This document shows positions 52,642-61,013 of a DNA stretch of 64,000 nucleotides, piece after piece (within the stretch, counting starts at the first letter, position 1; each line of letters opens with the position of its first letter). The translations under genes and the position numbers were made by a program. Below the pieces are notes generated by a model. The model was not told the origin of the DNA, searched no databases, and saw only the letters and a list, made by a program, of their open reading frames with translations. Source of the stretch: Haladaptatus caseinilyticus (GTDB taxonomy: Archaea; Halobacteriota; Halobacteria; Halobacteriales; Haladaptataceae). The stretch spans positions 310,001 to 374,000 of the forward strand of contig NZ_CP111040.1 of NCBI RefSeq assembly GCF_026248685.1. Reading direction: 5' to 3'.

Positions 52642-53418
52642 TCACTCCTTTCGCTTCAACCACGACGAGTTAAACCGTGATACCGCACCCATGACCCTTG
52701 TTCGGAGTGAATCCTCGTCTTCGTCGGAGGGTCGCACCACTGATTCGTGGCGCGTCGAGTTCACGGACTTCTCACCGAAATTAGGTCGGAGGAACGATAT
52801 CACGGACGCCACGCCGAACGTGAACCCTAACATCGCCGCGATAAACGCTGACACCAGCAGGGACTCACTAGTTTGCCATATGTCGAGTTGGATGAATGTT
52901 ACGAATGCCCCCGAAATCAACAGAACAACTCCGACGCCCTTCAACATAAAATCAAGGTTCGAATTATAGGAAGAGACGTAGAGTGCATAGATCAGGCCTG
53001 CACCTGCAACGAATTCGATGGCGAACATCATAAGAAGGAGTATGACGGGTTCAAGCATCGGTATTACCGACGTGACTGACCCCTGCAGCATATTCCAGGT
53101 GCCATCCACGATCAGTACCACGACCCGTAGTTCCGTAGCGATCGCCACATCGAGAAACCGGAACAGAGCATCGATGATCGCCGATTCGATGTCGAGAACG
53201 TGATTGGATAACGCCCGAAAGAGTTGGTTTTCGGTGAACTCCGCGAGAAACGTGAACAGGAGAACAGGGGCGAGCATGATGGTCGTGGCGGCGGCGAAAC
53301 CGGTGAGCACTTTCGTCCGATATCGTTGTACCAGCTTGTAGACGATCCAAGCCGTAAACAACAACGGCAGGAGCGTTACTGGATGATCGACGACGATTTG
53401 GAGGGTTGCATTCGACAT
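52642..53418 (-). CDS. Hypothetical polytopic membrane protein
   Basis: A 258-residue protein with about six hydrophobic segments, among them VTLLPLLFTAWIVYKLVQRY, TTIMLAPVLLFTFLAEF and LEPVILLLMMFAIEFVAGAG, and a charged C-terminal tail. I do not recognise the family. The ATG at 53418 starts just before the first helix; the 19 codons upstream in the same frame look non-coding. It stands between the symporter operon and the filament-protein region and has no clear partner. Confidence 0.62.
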   Translation of the reverse strand: MSNATLQIVVDHPVTLLPLLFTAWIVYKLVQRYRTKVLTGFAAATTIMLAPVLLFTFLAEFTENQLFRALSNHVLDIESAIIDALFRFLDVAIATELRVVVLIVDGTWNMLQGSVTSVIPMLEPVILLLMMFAIEFVAGAGLIYALYVSSYNSNLDFMLKGVGVVLLISGAFVTFIQLDIWQTSESLLVSAFIAAMLGFTFGVASVISFLRPNFGEKSVNSTRHESVVRPSDEDEDSLRTRVMGAVSRFNSSWLKRKE

Positions 53419-53505
53419 ATCTCTCGGACGGTTCGTATCGGTGGTTGCAATCGAAGAGGGATAGTGTTTTTTCACGATTCGGGTACGATTCTACATCGAG
53501 ATTAG

Positions 53506-53754
53506 CCGTTTGGAGCCGCACCAGTGACCTCGTACAGGGCCTCGGCTGAGCATCCTTGTCCATATGGGTGGGTACTCGGAACGAGCATGGTGGCACCACA
53601 GGTGACGGCCGCCGCCGCGCTCGTCAAGAGCGCGAACCCGGCTGCTGGCCCAAATGGGATTCGTACGATACTCGAACGGACCGCTCGCGACGTCGGGGAC
53701 AAAGCGTACTACGGCTCCGGCTATTTGGACACGAACAACGCTGTCAGATACTGA
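53506..53754 (+). pseudogene. C-terminal remnant of a subtilisin-like protease
   Basis: About 80 codons read the end of an S8 peptidase domain: YGWVLGTSMVAPQVTAAAAL, with the catalytic-serine motif GTSM, then ALVKSANPAAGPNGIRTILE and a C-terminal GSGYLDTNNAV. The frame begins after a stop codon and lacks the catalytic Asp and His regions, the propeptide and the signal. It is a gene fragment, close in style to halolysins. Confidence 0.7.
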
Positions 53755-53773
53755 ACAGGGGCAGTATTCTACC

Positions 53774-55060
53774 TCACTGGACGAGATACGGGCTATCGAG
53801 TGGCGGTCCAGTCAGCTCTTCTAGGGTTATTGGTCCGCTTAGGACGCGTCCAACGCGCAGTAGATAGTACTGCGAATCGAAGGCGGGTCGTTGGTTTCCG
53901 GTCCACGACATGACCACCCGGCCGGTGAGCGTGAACCCCTGTTGTAGTTGGACGTTCGATATTCGTAACGCCCGACGTGCGTTCGAGACGGACAGGCTCT
54001 GCGTGATGGATTGTCCGTTGAGCGTCAACTGGTCGATCGTCAGGGTTCCATTCTGTGCACCGACCGCGTAGATAAGGAGGTCGGTAAGGGAGATGGACAC
54101 GGTCGGCGAGTGAGTGAGATTGACGTTCCCCGGCTCGACGGTGTAATTGGTTCGATTCGGACCGGGGTCATACGAGAACGTGAACGAATAGGCCTGCCCG
54201 TTCACCCAATCACTGTTCGAACGGGAGGCTGGTATCGTCGCGGTATCACCAATCCAGTGTTCCCTCGTTCCGGAACCGATTGGTCCACCGGCCCCTTGTC
54301 TTCCAATCCGTCCTTGTGCCCCGAACTGCTCGTTCATCACGATCGTCAAATATTGCGTGTCGGACAGCGATGTGACTTCGAACTCGGTAGCTTGCCCGAC
54401 ACCTGCCTGCAGCGCCACCGTTGTCGGATCGACATCCCGCCAACCCCTCGCACCCGTCTCAGAACCGAGTGCAAGGTTCATCGTAAATACCAAGCGGTCA
54501 CCCAGCGCGGCCGAAGAACCGCTTGGATAGCGATATTGAACGACGAGATCGAGGGAATCGCTTCCACCGATCGACGACGGAAGCGATATTGTCTTCGTTC
54601 CCTGACCGACGGCGGTGAGATACGGTGTATACGCGGTCGTGCTTCCATAAAAATAGCCAATGACGGTGCCGTTGTTCTCGAGGAAGACGCGTATTTGGAG
54701 TTCGTCGTCTAGTTCGCCCCCATCCGCGGTACTCGTGTTCGTTTCCCCGGTCCCGGTTTGTCCCTCCTCGCTCGTTTGTGTAGCGAGTGAGAGGCTCAAC
54801 GAGCGCCCCTCCGTGCTTCCGGCGTTCGTCAGCGTGATCCGCCGTTCGTCAGCACCGCCGGGGGCGAGAACGAAATCGCCCGTCGTAGGGATGCGATACT
54901 GGTCCGTATTGAGAAGCTTCATGTCCAACGACCCGGCTTCGACCACTCCCTGTTCGGGCTCGGAATCACGAAACGCGGCCCACGAACCGATGGACCATTG
55001 GCTGCTAACGCCGACCGTCGAGAGTGCAGCTAACATATGGCGTCGTGAAACGTCCCTCAT
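53774..55060 (-). CDS. Exported protein with SipW-type signal
   Basis: A 428-residue secreted protein. The signal has a twin arginine (SRRHMLAALST) and ends in GSWAAFRDSE, close to the GTWAxFxDTE motif of SipW-dependent substrates, followed by VVEAGSLDMKL, the first strand of TasA/CalY-type domains. The mature part is Ser/Thr/Gly-rich, beta-rich and contains several Asn-x-Ser/Thr sites. The ATG at 55060 is preferred over one at 55078 because the TATA-like tttatac (55092-55098) is then correctly spaced. It faces the TasA-like gene and its signal peptidase gene. A role as minor filament or matrix protein is inferred. Confidence 0.68.
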   Translation of the reverse strand: MRDVSRRHMLAALSTVGVSSQWSIGSWAAFRDSEPEQGVVEAGSLDMKLLNTDQYRIPTTGDFVLAPGGADERRITLTNAGSTEGRSLSLSLATQTSEEGQTGTGETNTSTADGGELDDELQIRVFLENNGTVIGYFYGSTTAYTPYLTAVGQGTKTISLPSSIGGSDSLDLVVQYRYPSGSSAALGDRLVFTMNLALGSETGARGWRDVDPTTVALQAGVGQATEFEVTSLSDTQYLTIVMNEQFGAQGRIGRQGAGGPIGSGTREHWIGDTATIPASRSNSDWVNGQAYSFTFSYDPGPNRTNYTVEPGNVNLTHSPTVSISLTDLLIYAVGAQNGTLTIDQLTLNGQSITQSLSVSNARRALRISNVQLQQGFTLTGRVVMSWTGNQRPAFDSQYYLLRVGRVLSGPITLEELTGPPLDSPYLVQ

Positions 55061-55500
55061 CTCTTCGCTTCTTTGCATCTATTTTGACCCTTTATACATA
55101 TACTTAGTTTATAATCAGTGAAATTATATTGAATATTGGAAGAACGTCGATGAACGGGGAGAAATCACGGTCATGGCGGCTATTCATGAGGCTGACCGGA
55201 AAGAAAGCAACGAAACGGGGATAGGCACCGAGATACTGCAGAAAGGGGCCATTACTAATGAGCTGTCCGAATAAATTAACTGACCAAGTCGGTTTGGTGA
55301 TCCGTTCCGAAAACCGATGGACCGGTTCTTGACCAAAGTGAAGGAGGGACCATCCGCCGAGGAGGCGGTCTTCATCTCGCTAATGTGTTCATCGGGGGCG
55401 ATTTTGACCGATCCGATAGCAGTTTATTATTTCATGATATAAATATATAATATTATTCAGAGTAAGTTTTAATAACATAGTGGTGGAAATGTATATTGGA

Positions 55501-56202
55501 ATGAATTTGAATCTGAGTGGCCGACAAATGAAGGTGATACTCGCTGCGACGATCGTCGTCGGAGGTGTCATCGCGGGAATCGGAACATGGGCATTCTGGC
55601 AGGACACGGATACAAGCACGGACAACACCGTCGAAGCAGGGACGATGGATCTCGCGATAAACGGTAGCGCGAACGGAACGACGGACGATTTCAACCTCGT
55701 CAATGCACAACCGAGCGACACGGTTGCACAGAGCTACAGCCTTCAAAATATTGGAACGACCGAAGCCGAGGAGCTAACGGTTTCGTTCGCGGTCGCCGAG
55801 AACGACCTTCGCTCCGAACCGGCCGACTCGGGACTTGCCAACGAGCTGAATGCAAACGAAACGGCGAGTCTGATTCGCGTCCAATCACTCACCTACACGA
55901 ACCCTGACGGAACGTCGGTCGATCTGGTCGCCGCTGCGTCGGACACAAACGGAAACGGCTACGTGGACCTCGAGGACATCCAGGCCGGTTCGAACCCGAT
56001 CGAAGGATTACAACCACCTGCCGCAAATGCGAGCGACACTGCGACCCTCTCGATGACCCTAGAGGTCGCAAACGATGACGCTGCGTACTTTACCCGGAAC
56101 GGAAACACGGCGGGGAACCTCACCGGCCTCGATGAGGACATCATGGCCGACGGCGTCGATATCGCCGTCACGTTCACCCTCAACCAAGACGCCAGCCAGT
56201 AA
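55501..56202 (+). CDS. TasA/CalY-like SipW-dependent filament protein
   Basis: A 233-residue exported protein. After a helix (ILAATIVVGGVIAGIGTWAF) comes the processing motif GTWAFWQDTDTS and the TasA hallmark NTVEAGTMDLAI. Mid-protein strands follow, and residues 148-159 (DTNGNGYVDLED) form a dockerin/EF-hand-like calcium loop. In Bacillus, TasA makes biofilm fibres; related donor-strand pili exist in archaea (AbpA of Pyrobaculum). The signal peptidase gene follows 54 bp later on the same strand. The ATG at 55501 is preferred to a GTG at 55480. Several TATA-like runs precede it. Confidence 0.78.
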   Translation: MNLNLSGRQMKVILAATIVVGGVIAGIGTWAFWQDTDTSTDNTVEAGTMDLAINGSANGTTDDFNLVNAQPSDTVAQSYSLQNIGTTEAEELTVSFAVAENDLRSEPADSGLANELNANETASLIRVQSLTYTNPDGTSVDLVAAASDTNGNGYVDLEDIQAGSNPIEGLQPPAANASDTATLSMTLEVANDDAAYFTRNGNTAGNLTGLDEDIMADGVDIAVTFTLNQDASQ

Positions 56203-56256
56203 TCCCGCTTCGACCTCCCAAATTTTTATTTTACTAGTTCAACAATAGAAATATAT

Positions 56257-56721
56257 ATGACAGCCCACGTTCGTCACCGTTTGCCCTGGCTACTGTTCGG
56301 ACTACTCCTGCTGCCGATAGTCGTTCAGATCGTCTTCGTTGTCCTCCCCGGTATGGGGAGCTTCGCCATTCTGAGCGGCAGTATGCAACCTACCATCCAA
56401 CAGGGAGACATCGTGTATACGTACGACAGCGGTCGGTACACGGAAGGGGACATCGTTACGTTTGCGCAGGGCAACGAGTTGATAACCCACCGAATCGTCG
56501 AGAAAACGCCTACGGGGTATCGAACGAAGGGTGACGCACGGATGAATCGAGATTCGTTCGTTGTCGAACGGCATCAGATCCGTGGTGAACTACTGGTGTC
56601 GGTTCCCCTCTATGGATATCTCATTCACCCTTCATTCGAACGAAGTTGGGCGCTCTATTCGATTTTCGTCGGCGTCCTCATCGTCGGAATCGCCGGGCAA
56701 CGACTACTCGCCATCGACTGA
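56257..56721 (+). CDS. Signal peptidase I, archaeal SipW type
   Basis: A 154-residue membrane peptidase. The catalytic Ser42 is in LSGSMQPTI, His78 in LITHRIVEK (the archaeal/ER-type Ser-His pair instead of Ser-Lys), and Asp93 in RTKGDARMN. There is one helix at each end (LLFGLLLLPIVVQIVFVVL; LYSIFVGVLIVGIAGQ). It follows the TasA-like gene and is most likely its dedicated processing enzyme, in addition to the housekeeping peptidase expected elsewhere. A TATA-like tttttatttt lies 25-34 bases before the ATG. Confidence 0.9.
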   Translation: MTAHVRHRLPWLLFGLLLLPIVVQIVFVVLPGMGSFAILSGSMQPTIQQGDIVYTYDSGRYTEGDIVTFAQGNELITHRIVEKTPTGYRTKGDARMNRDSFVVERHQIRGELLVSVPLYGYLIHPSFERSWALYSIFVGVLIVGIAGQRLLAID

Positions 56722-56897
56722 TTCGCCGCTCGCCCGAAACATCTCCTGTGATAGTGCTATGCGGTCGAACGGTCCCCAAATCGGTGCAATCTATACCTCC
56801 AGATGACGTGGGGAGTTACCCACGGACCGTGCACACTACCGATGGTCCGGATGAATGAGTCGTCGTATCGAACCACGTGACCGCGGCGAGGAGGTGA

Positions 56898-57152
56898 TTC
56901 ACGTGGGAGGTATTAATAAGTCGATATGGGGAGAGCGACTACTCAACACATGACCTTCACGCCCATTCGAACTACTCGGATGGGAAGTTCCTTTCTCCGA
57001 TGGTTCGGGCGGCCGAACGAACCGGGTTGGACGGTATCGGTTTCACCGACCACTGTAACGTATCGTCGCGTGCTCATGCGAAGGACACACGTGCTATCCT
57101 CGGATTCAATCTCGACCGGCCGTACGAGCGGCAGCGACGTGCTAACCGGTAG
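56898..57152 (+). pseudogene. Truncated PHP-domain phosphoesterase
   Basis: An 84-codon stretch reads the N-terminal part of a PHP phosphoesterase: DLHAHSNYSDGKFLSPMVRA, with the metal-binding His pair, and AERTGLDGIGFTDHCNV, with the next ligand. It ends at a stop codon after NLDRPYERQRRAN. No ATG, GTG or TTG starts the frame, and the rest of the domain (about 180 residues) is gone. It is a gene fragment. Confidence 0.68.
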
Positions 57153-57392
57153 CCGACGACAACGGTTCATTTTCGCGATTCCGACCCACGACGGACCATC
57201 AGTATGGCGCTGTCCGAATACACCCAAAAACCGTCCACAATGACGCTCACAAGGGGTGTATACCGCGCGAACCCCTCATCCTACGGAGCGAAGACTCGAG
57301 GACGGCCACGTGTCTGAGTCGTCAGCTACCGAGCGGTCAAACCAGCGTTTCGGTCCCGCTTATTGGCCGTGATTTCCGTCTTCTTCACCGGT

Positions 57393-58199
57393 CTATGCGG
57401 TAACTTGGTCGGCGAGACTGTCGATATCCTCCAGATCGTCCGGTACCAAGACCAACCGAAGTCGAGGACGACCAACATCGATCGGTACCTTCTCGGTCTC
57501 AATCAAACCACGATCCTCGAGCCGCGTCTTCGTTCGAGAGAACGTGGCTTTGCTCGCGACACCGGTATCCTCACCCCATTTGCTGATATCATAGAGGAGC
57601 ACTTCGTTGTTCGCCCCAACCAATAAGGAGATCGCGACCTCGTCGAGTTCGTCGTCCTCTCCCGGAATCCTGTCGACCGATTCGAAAACCATCATGAAGT
57701 CCTCCTCGACCTCGTTCCCGAGTTCCTCGCGGAGCGTCTCCTGTACCCGTGTGAGTGGTGGCGTTCGCAAGTTGAACTCCTCACCGCTCTCCCAGTCGTC
57801 GTCGAACGTCGATCGAACGTTTTCGACCAAGTCGTCGTCTGTCGAGCGAAGGCCCGTCAGTTTGTCGTCCAGTGTTATGACCGAGATGATCTGATCGTCA
57901 CTGATGAGGAGGGAGCTTCGTGCGATATCGGTAGTCGTCCGAAGTTCCAGTCGCCCCCGGTCTACCAGATCCGAAATCCGACTTGCGAGGATGAAATCAT
58001 CGACGGACGATTTTAGCACATCGGGGGTCGCGAGTACGCGAAGGGTGGGTAGTTCGTTATCGAACGCCGCCGCGGACGTCATTACCGTCCGAAAGACGTC
58101 CGGTGCTGGATTCACGAAGAGCACCGAGTCCGCGTCTTCGAAAAGTGAATTGATCGTATCGCCGAATTCTTCGTCGAGAGCATTCGTTTCTGCCGACAT
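57393..58199 (-). CDS. DUF5821/TbsP-like winged-helix regulator
   Basis: A 268-residue haloarchaeal regulator. The N-terminal half is an alpha/beta domain (SVLFVNPAPDVFRTVMTSAA; LRVLATPDVLKSSVDDFI). The C-terminal part is a winged helix: LYDISKWGEDTGVASKATFS, then RTKTRLEDRGLIETEKVP and the wing PRLRLVLVPDDL. I take it for the DUF5821 family that includes TbsP, a partner of the TrmB sugar regulator in Haloferax; that family name is from memory and needs checking. Its targets are unknown. Confidence 0.75.
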   Translation of the reverse strand: MSAETNALDEEFGDTINSLFEDADSVLFVNPAPDVFRTVMTSAAAFDNELPTLRVLATPDVLKSSVDDFILASRISDLVDRGRLELRTTTDIARSSLLISDDQIISVITLDDKLTGLRSTDDDLVENVRSTFDDDWESGEEFNLRTPPLTRVQETLREELGNEVEEDFMMVFESVDRIPGEDDELDEVAISLLVGANNEVLLYDISKWGEDTGVASKATFSRTKTRLEDRGLIETEKVPIDVGRPRLRLVLVPDDLEDIDSLADQVTA

Positions 58200-58747
58200 A
58201 CAATCGTAGACGGGAAACCATTTCTTTGTTCTACTTGCATTACTAATCGGTGTGTGGGCCCGAAAATAACGGATTGAACCCCTTAACTTGGAACTCGTCT
58301 ACTGAGAAGGTAACTGTATTGATGCCTTTCGGTATTGAATTTGTGCGGTTATTTCTACGACCAGAATTGAGTGGTTACCGGGCCGATCGTGCCAATACCA
58401 TCCTTCCCTTTGGTGATGGACGAAACGTATCCCGACCCAAATGTGGAATTCAGGACGGACATAACGGTAGTCGGAGAAGGAGTAGCAGTCGCATACCGCT
58501 ATAATGCCGGACGTACGTGTCGAATATACACCGGATAGGGCGGATGAGTACGCAACCGGGATGACGTGGGTGTCGTCTGCTGGAATTTCCCTTTTTCCTC
58601 CGGAAATTCCACGGTAGAATAGGAATTCTTGTTTCTCTCCGTCTGCGAAATTCTGTCAAATTGTTGTATTCTTACTGCCACTTTAAATGAATCACTTGCA
58701 TCTGAAACCAACGTCCGTAACTCGGTACCGACTGAGATTTCAATCAG
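58200..58747. other. Intergenic region with an inverted repeat
   Basis: About 550 bases without a convincing gene. It contains a perfect 10-bp inverted repeat (tggaatttcc ... ggaaattcca, 58581-58611, 11-base loop) about 140 bases before the small zinc-ribbon gene. Confidence 0.4.
58581..58611. repeat. Perfect 10-bp inverted repeat
   Basis: The arms TGGAATTTCC and GGAAATTCCA flank a pyrimidine-rich 11-base loop (ctttttcctcc). It may form a hairpin or serve as a dimeric regulator site. No role is shown. Confidence 0.5.
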
Positions 58748-58864
58748 ATGTCCGACGATACTGCTTCACTCGAAAATGAATACGAGACGAAGTGCCCGAT
58801 GTGTAAGCAACCGGTCCATGCCCGACACAACATCTGTCCACACTGTGAGCATCTCCTCGAATAG
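58748..58864 (+). CDS. Micro zinc-ribbon protein, 38 residues
   Basis: A tiny frame from ATG to TAG with an acidic start (MSDDTASLENEYE) and a complete zinc ribbon: KCPMCKQPVH, then ICPHCEHLLE, that is two CPxC knuckles 14 residues apart. Size and pattern match the many small zinc-finger proteins of haloarchaea. The function is unknown; such proteins often mediate protein contact or regulation. Confidence 0.65.
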   Translation: MSDDTASLENEYETKCPMCKQPVHARHNICPHCEHLLE

Positions 58865-59023
58865 CGGGGTGAAACGAATCAGAGCCGACCGATATGAGTC
58901 ACTTCACGCCACAAGCCGAAAAATCACACAGTAGGGCTCTCCGCCCGAATCGTAGACACCGCATTCTCCTTCCTCGCTCGTTTCGCTCAGTGTTTGTCGA
59001 GAGAGTTCAACGTTCATATGAAT

Positions 59024-59460
59024 TCAGGTCCTCGACGACTGCTGATTAGAAGATATTTGCTGGTTGCAACTCGCCATTATACATCTCCACAAGGAGCGTA
59101 GAGGTACCGTTCCACACTTGTGGTCGTATCCAGTTGACAATGGTAACCTTTCCTCGAAGATTGGTTCTCCATCACGATCCACGACTGTGATACTATCAGC
59201 GCAAAATCGAATGACGGGCACCTGCTGATCGTACGCTCGAAGAAGTTGACTGTGATACCGTCGTAGAGCTGGTTTTTCACTTCGATAGTTCGCCTTCGAG
59301 CTCCTCGTCGGATTTTTTCGTCATTGCTTCGACCTGCCGGAGTAATTCATCGTTCGTCATCGTGGATCACACTTGCCTGTTCGTCATGAGATTCCAGCAA
59401 CCCCATTAGACAGTCGTATCGTCGAATGGATGAGCAAGAGTCTACTCCGTCGGATAGAAG
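59024..59460 (-). pseudogene. Decayed DUF7344-like winged-helix gene
   Basis: Three pieces in different frames on the minus strand resemble one short haloarchaeal DUF7344-type protein: SSIRRYDCLMGLLESHDEQA (the usual ERRRYVLxxL-like first helix), a middle ELLRQVEAMTKKSDEELEGE, and a C-terminal RRYHSQLLRAYDQ followed by VIRFCADSITVVDRDGEPIF. Stops and frame changes separate them, so the gene is broken. Around it (58865-59795) I see no intact gene. The family match is from pattern memory only. Confidence 0.35.
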
Positions 59461-59795
59461 GTGGTTTAAACTAGTCCGGATGTTTTCCCCGTTTCCTCTG
59501 AGGGGAGTCATCGGTCGCAGACGCAGGTGAGCGAAGAACGCCACGACGTACATCGATGGCTATACTTTTCGGTGTCTCCGGCCGACCGTGATTGTGAATG
59601 ACAATCACTTATACACCTTAATCGATGTCAACTCGTAATAGCGCATTAATGAATATTATCATTATAAATCATAACATTTATTTATCCATCTCCGGTTGTC
59701 TCGGATGCAATGACCCGAAAACTCGTACATGCAGCACGCGGACCGCAGCGCTATCGAACTACCAACCGACCATCACCGCCCCGGATACGACTCAT

Positions 59796-59984
59796 ATGAC
59801 AAACCGACGCCGATACGACCCGATCGAAGAGGAAGCGCCCATCGTTCCGATAGTCACCCACCCATCCGACCGTCGGCCGAACGAACAGGACTCACGCGAC
59901 AGTAGCCGCGAAGCCGTTTCGCTTCGGACGCGACTCGGCCGTATCGAAATCACACTCTTCACCCGCCGAAGTACTCAACAATGA
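59796..59984 (+). CDS. Small protein coupled to isocitrate lyase
   Basis: A 62-residue hydrophilic frame, starting [20 protein letters not shown] and ending [17 protein letters not shown], whose TGA overlaps the isocitrate lyase ATG by 4 bases (ATGA). Such an overlap strongly suggests a translated upstream gene. I do not recognise a family. The frame is open to 59625, but those codons are AT-rich and look non-coding. Confidence 0.55.
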   Translation: MTNRRRYDPIEEEAPIVPIVTHPSDRRPNEQDSRDSSREAVSLRTRLGRIEITLFTRRSTQQ

Positions 59985-61012
59985 TTCCGAACCAGGACGT
60001 CACGACGACAGACATCGAGAACCGCGCCGCGAAAGAGTTTCGGGATAAGCTCGAAACGCAGGATTACGTGTTCGCACCCGGCCTGTACCATGCACTGGAC
60101 GCCCGTCTCGCCGAGATGGCTGGCCTCGATGCCGCCTACATGAGTGGTTACTCGACGGTGCTCGGCCAGTTCGGGTTCCCTGATCTCGAGATGGTGACGA
60201 TGACCGAAATGGTCGAAAACGCGAAACGTATCGTCGAAGCCACCAACCTACCAGTCGTCGCGGACTGTGATACAGGATACGGCGGAATCCACAACGTGCG
60301 GCGTGCCGTTCGTGAATACGAGAAGAGCGGCGTCGCCGCCATTCACATCGAGGATCAGACGACGCCGAAGCGTTGTGGCCATATAGCCGGTAAACAGATC
60401 GTGTCGCGCGAGAAGGCTCGCGCGCGATTCGAAGCTGCGGTCGATGCCAAACAGTCCGAGGACACCGTCATTATCGCCCGTACCGACGCGTACGGGTCGT
60501 CCAATGGGGACTGGGAGGAGCACTTAGAACGGGGGCGTATCTACGCTGATGCGGGTGTCGATATCGTCTGGCCTGAGATGCCCGACCCGAGTCGGGAGGA
60601 CGCTATCGAGTACGCAGAGACGATCCATGAGACGCATCCCGACCTGAAACTCGCGTTCAACTACTCCTCGTCGTTCGCCTGGTCCGAGGAGGAAGACCCG
60701 CTCACGTTCCAGGAACTGGGCGACCTCGGTTACAAGTACATATTCATCACGCTGTTCGCCCTGCACTCCGGCGCTCACAGCGTCTACGAGGACTTCGAGA
60801 AATTGGCTCAGAGCGACGAAGAAGGGCAGTTCGACCTTGAGGAGCGGTACCTCGAGCACCCGACCGAGTCACACCACGAACTCTCCTTCGTGAGCCGATA
60901 TCAGGACATCGAGACGCAGTTCGACCCGGAAGCCCGAGAACGCATCGCCGAGTCCGAGGGCTACTCGGAAGACGAGGCCAACCCCATCACGTCCGAACAG
61001 GGGGACGATTGA
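59981..61012 (+). CDS. aceA: Isocitrate lyase
   Basis: Glyoxylate-bypass enzyme splitting isocitrate to succinate and glyoxylate. The 343-residue protein belongs to the isocitrate lyase/PEP mutase superfamily; the catalytic-cysteine motif is [12 protein letters not shown] (Cys132), with the metal site in [11 protein letters not shown] and IHIEDQ and IIARTDAYG further on. KRCGH separates it from methylisocitrate lyases, whose motif is KKCGH or similar. It is followed one base later by the malate synthase gene, forming a glyoxylate-bypass operon. Confidence 0.93.
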   Translation: MIPNQDVTTTDIENRAAKEFRDKLETQDYVFAPGLYHALDARLAEMAGLDAAYMSGYSTVLGQFGFPDLEMVTMTEMVENAKRIVEATNLPVVADCDTGYGGIHNVRRAVREYEKSGVAAIHIEDQTTPKRCGHIAGKQIVSREKARARFEAAVDAKQSEDTVIIARTDAYGSSNGDWEEHLERGRIYADAGVDIVWPEMPDPSREDAIEYAETIHETHPDLKLAFNYSSSFAWSEEEDPLTFQELGDLGYKYIFITLFALHSGAHSVYEDFEKLAQSDEEGQFDLEERYLEHPTESHHELSFVSRYQDIETQFDPEARERIAESEGYSEDEANPITSEQGDD

Positions 61013-61013
61013 G

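Noticed and set aside
57241-57392. Continuation of the PHP domain after its stop codon
   Set aside because: No frame restores the expected downstream metal-ligand segments, so the fragment is limited to its N-terminal part.
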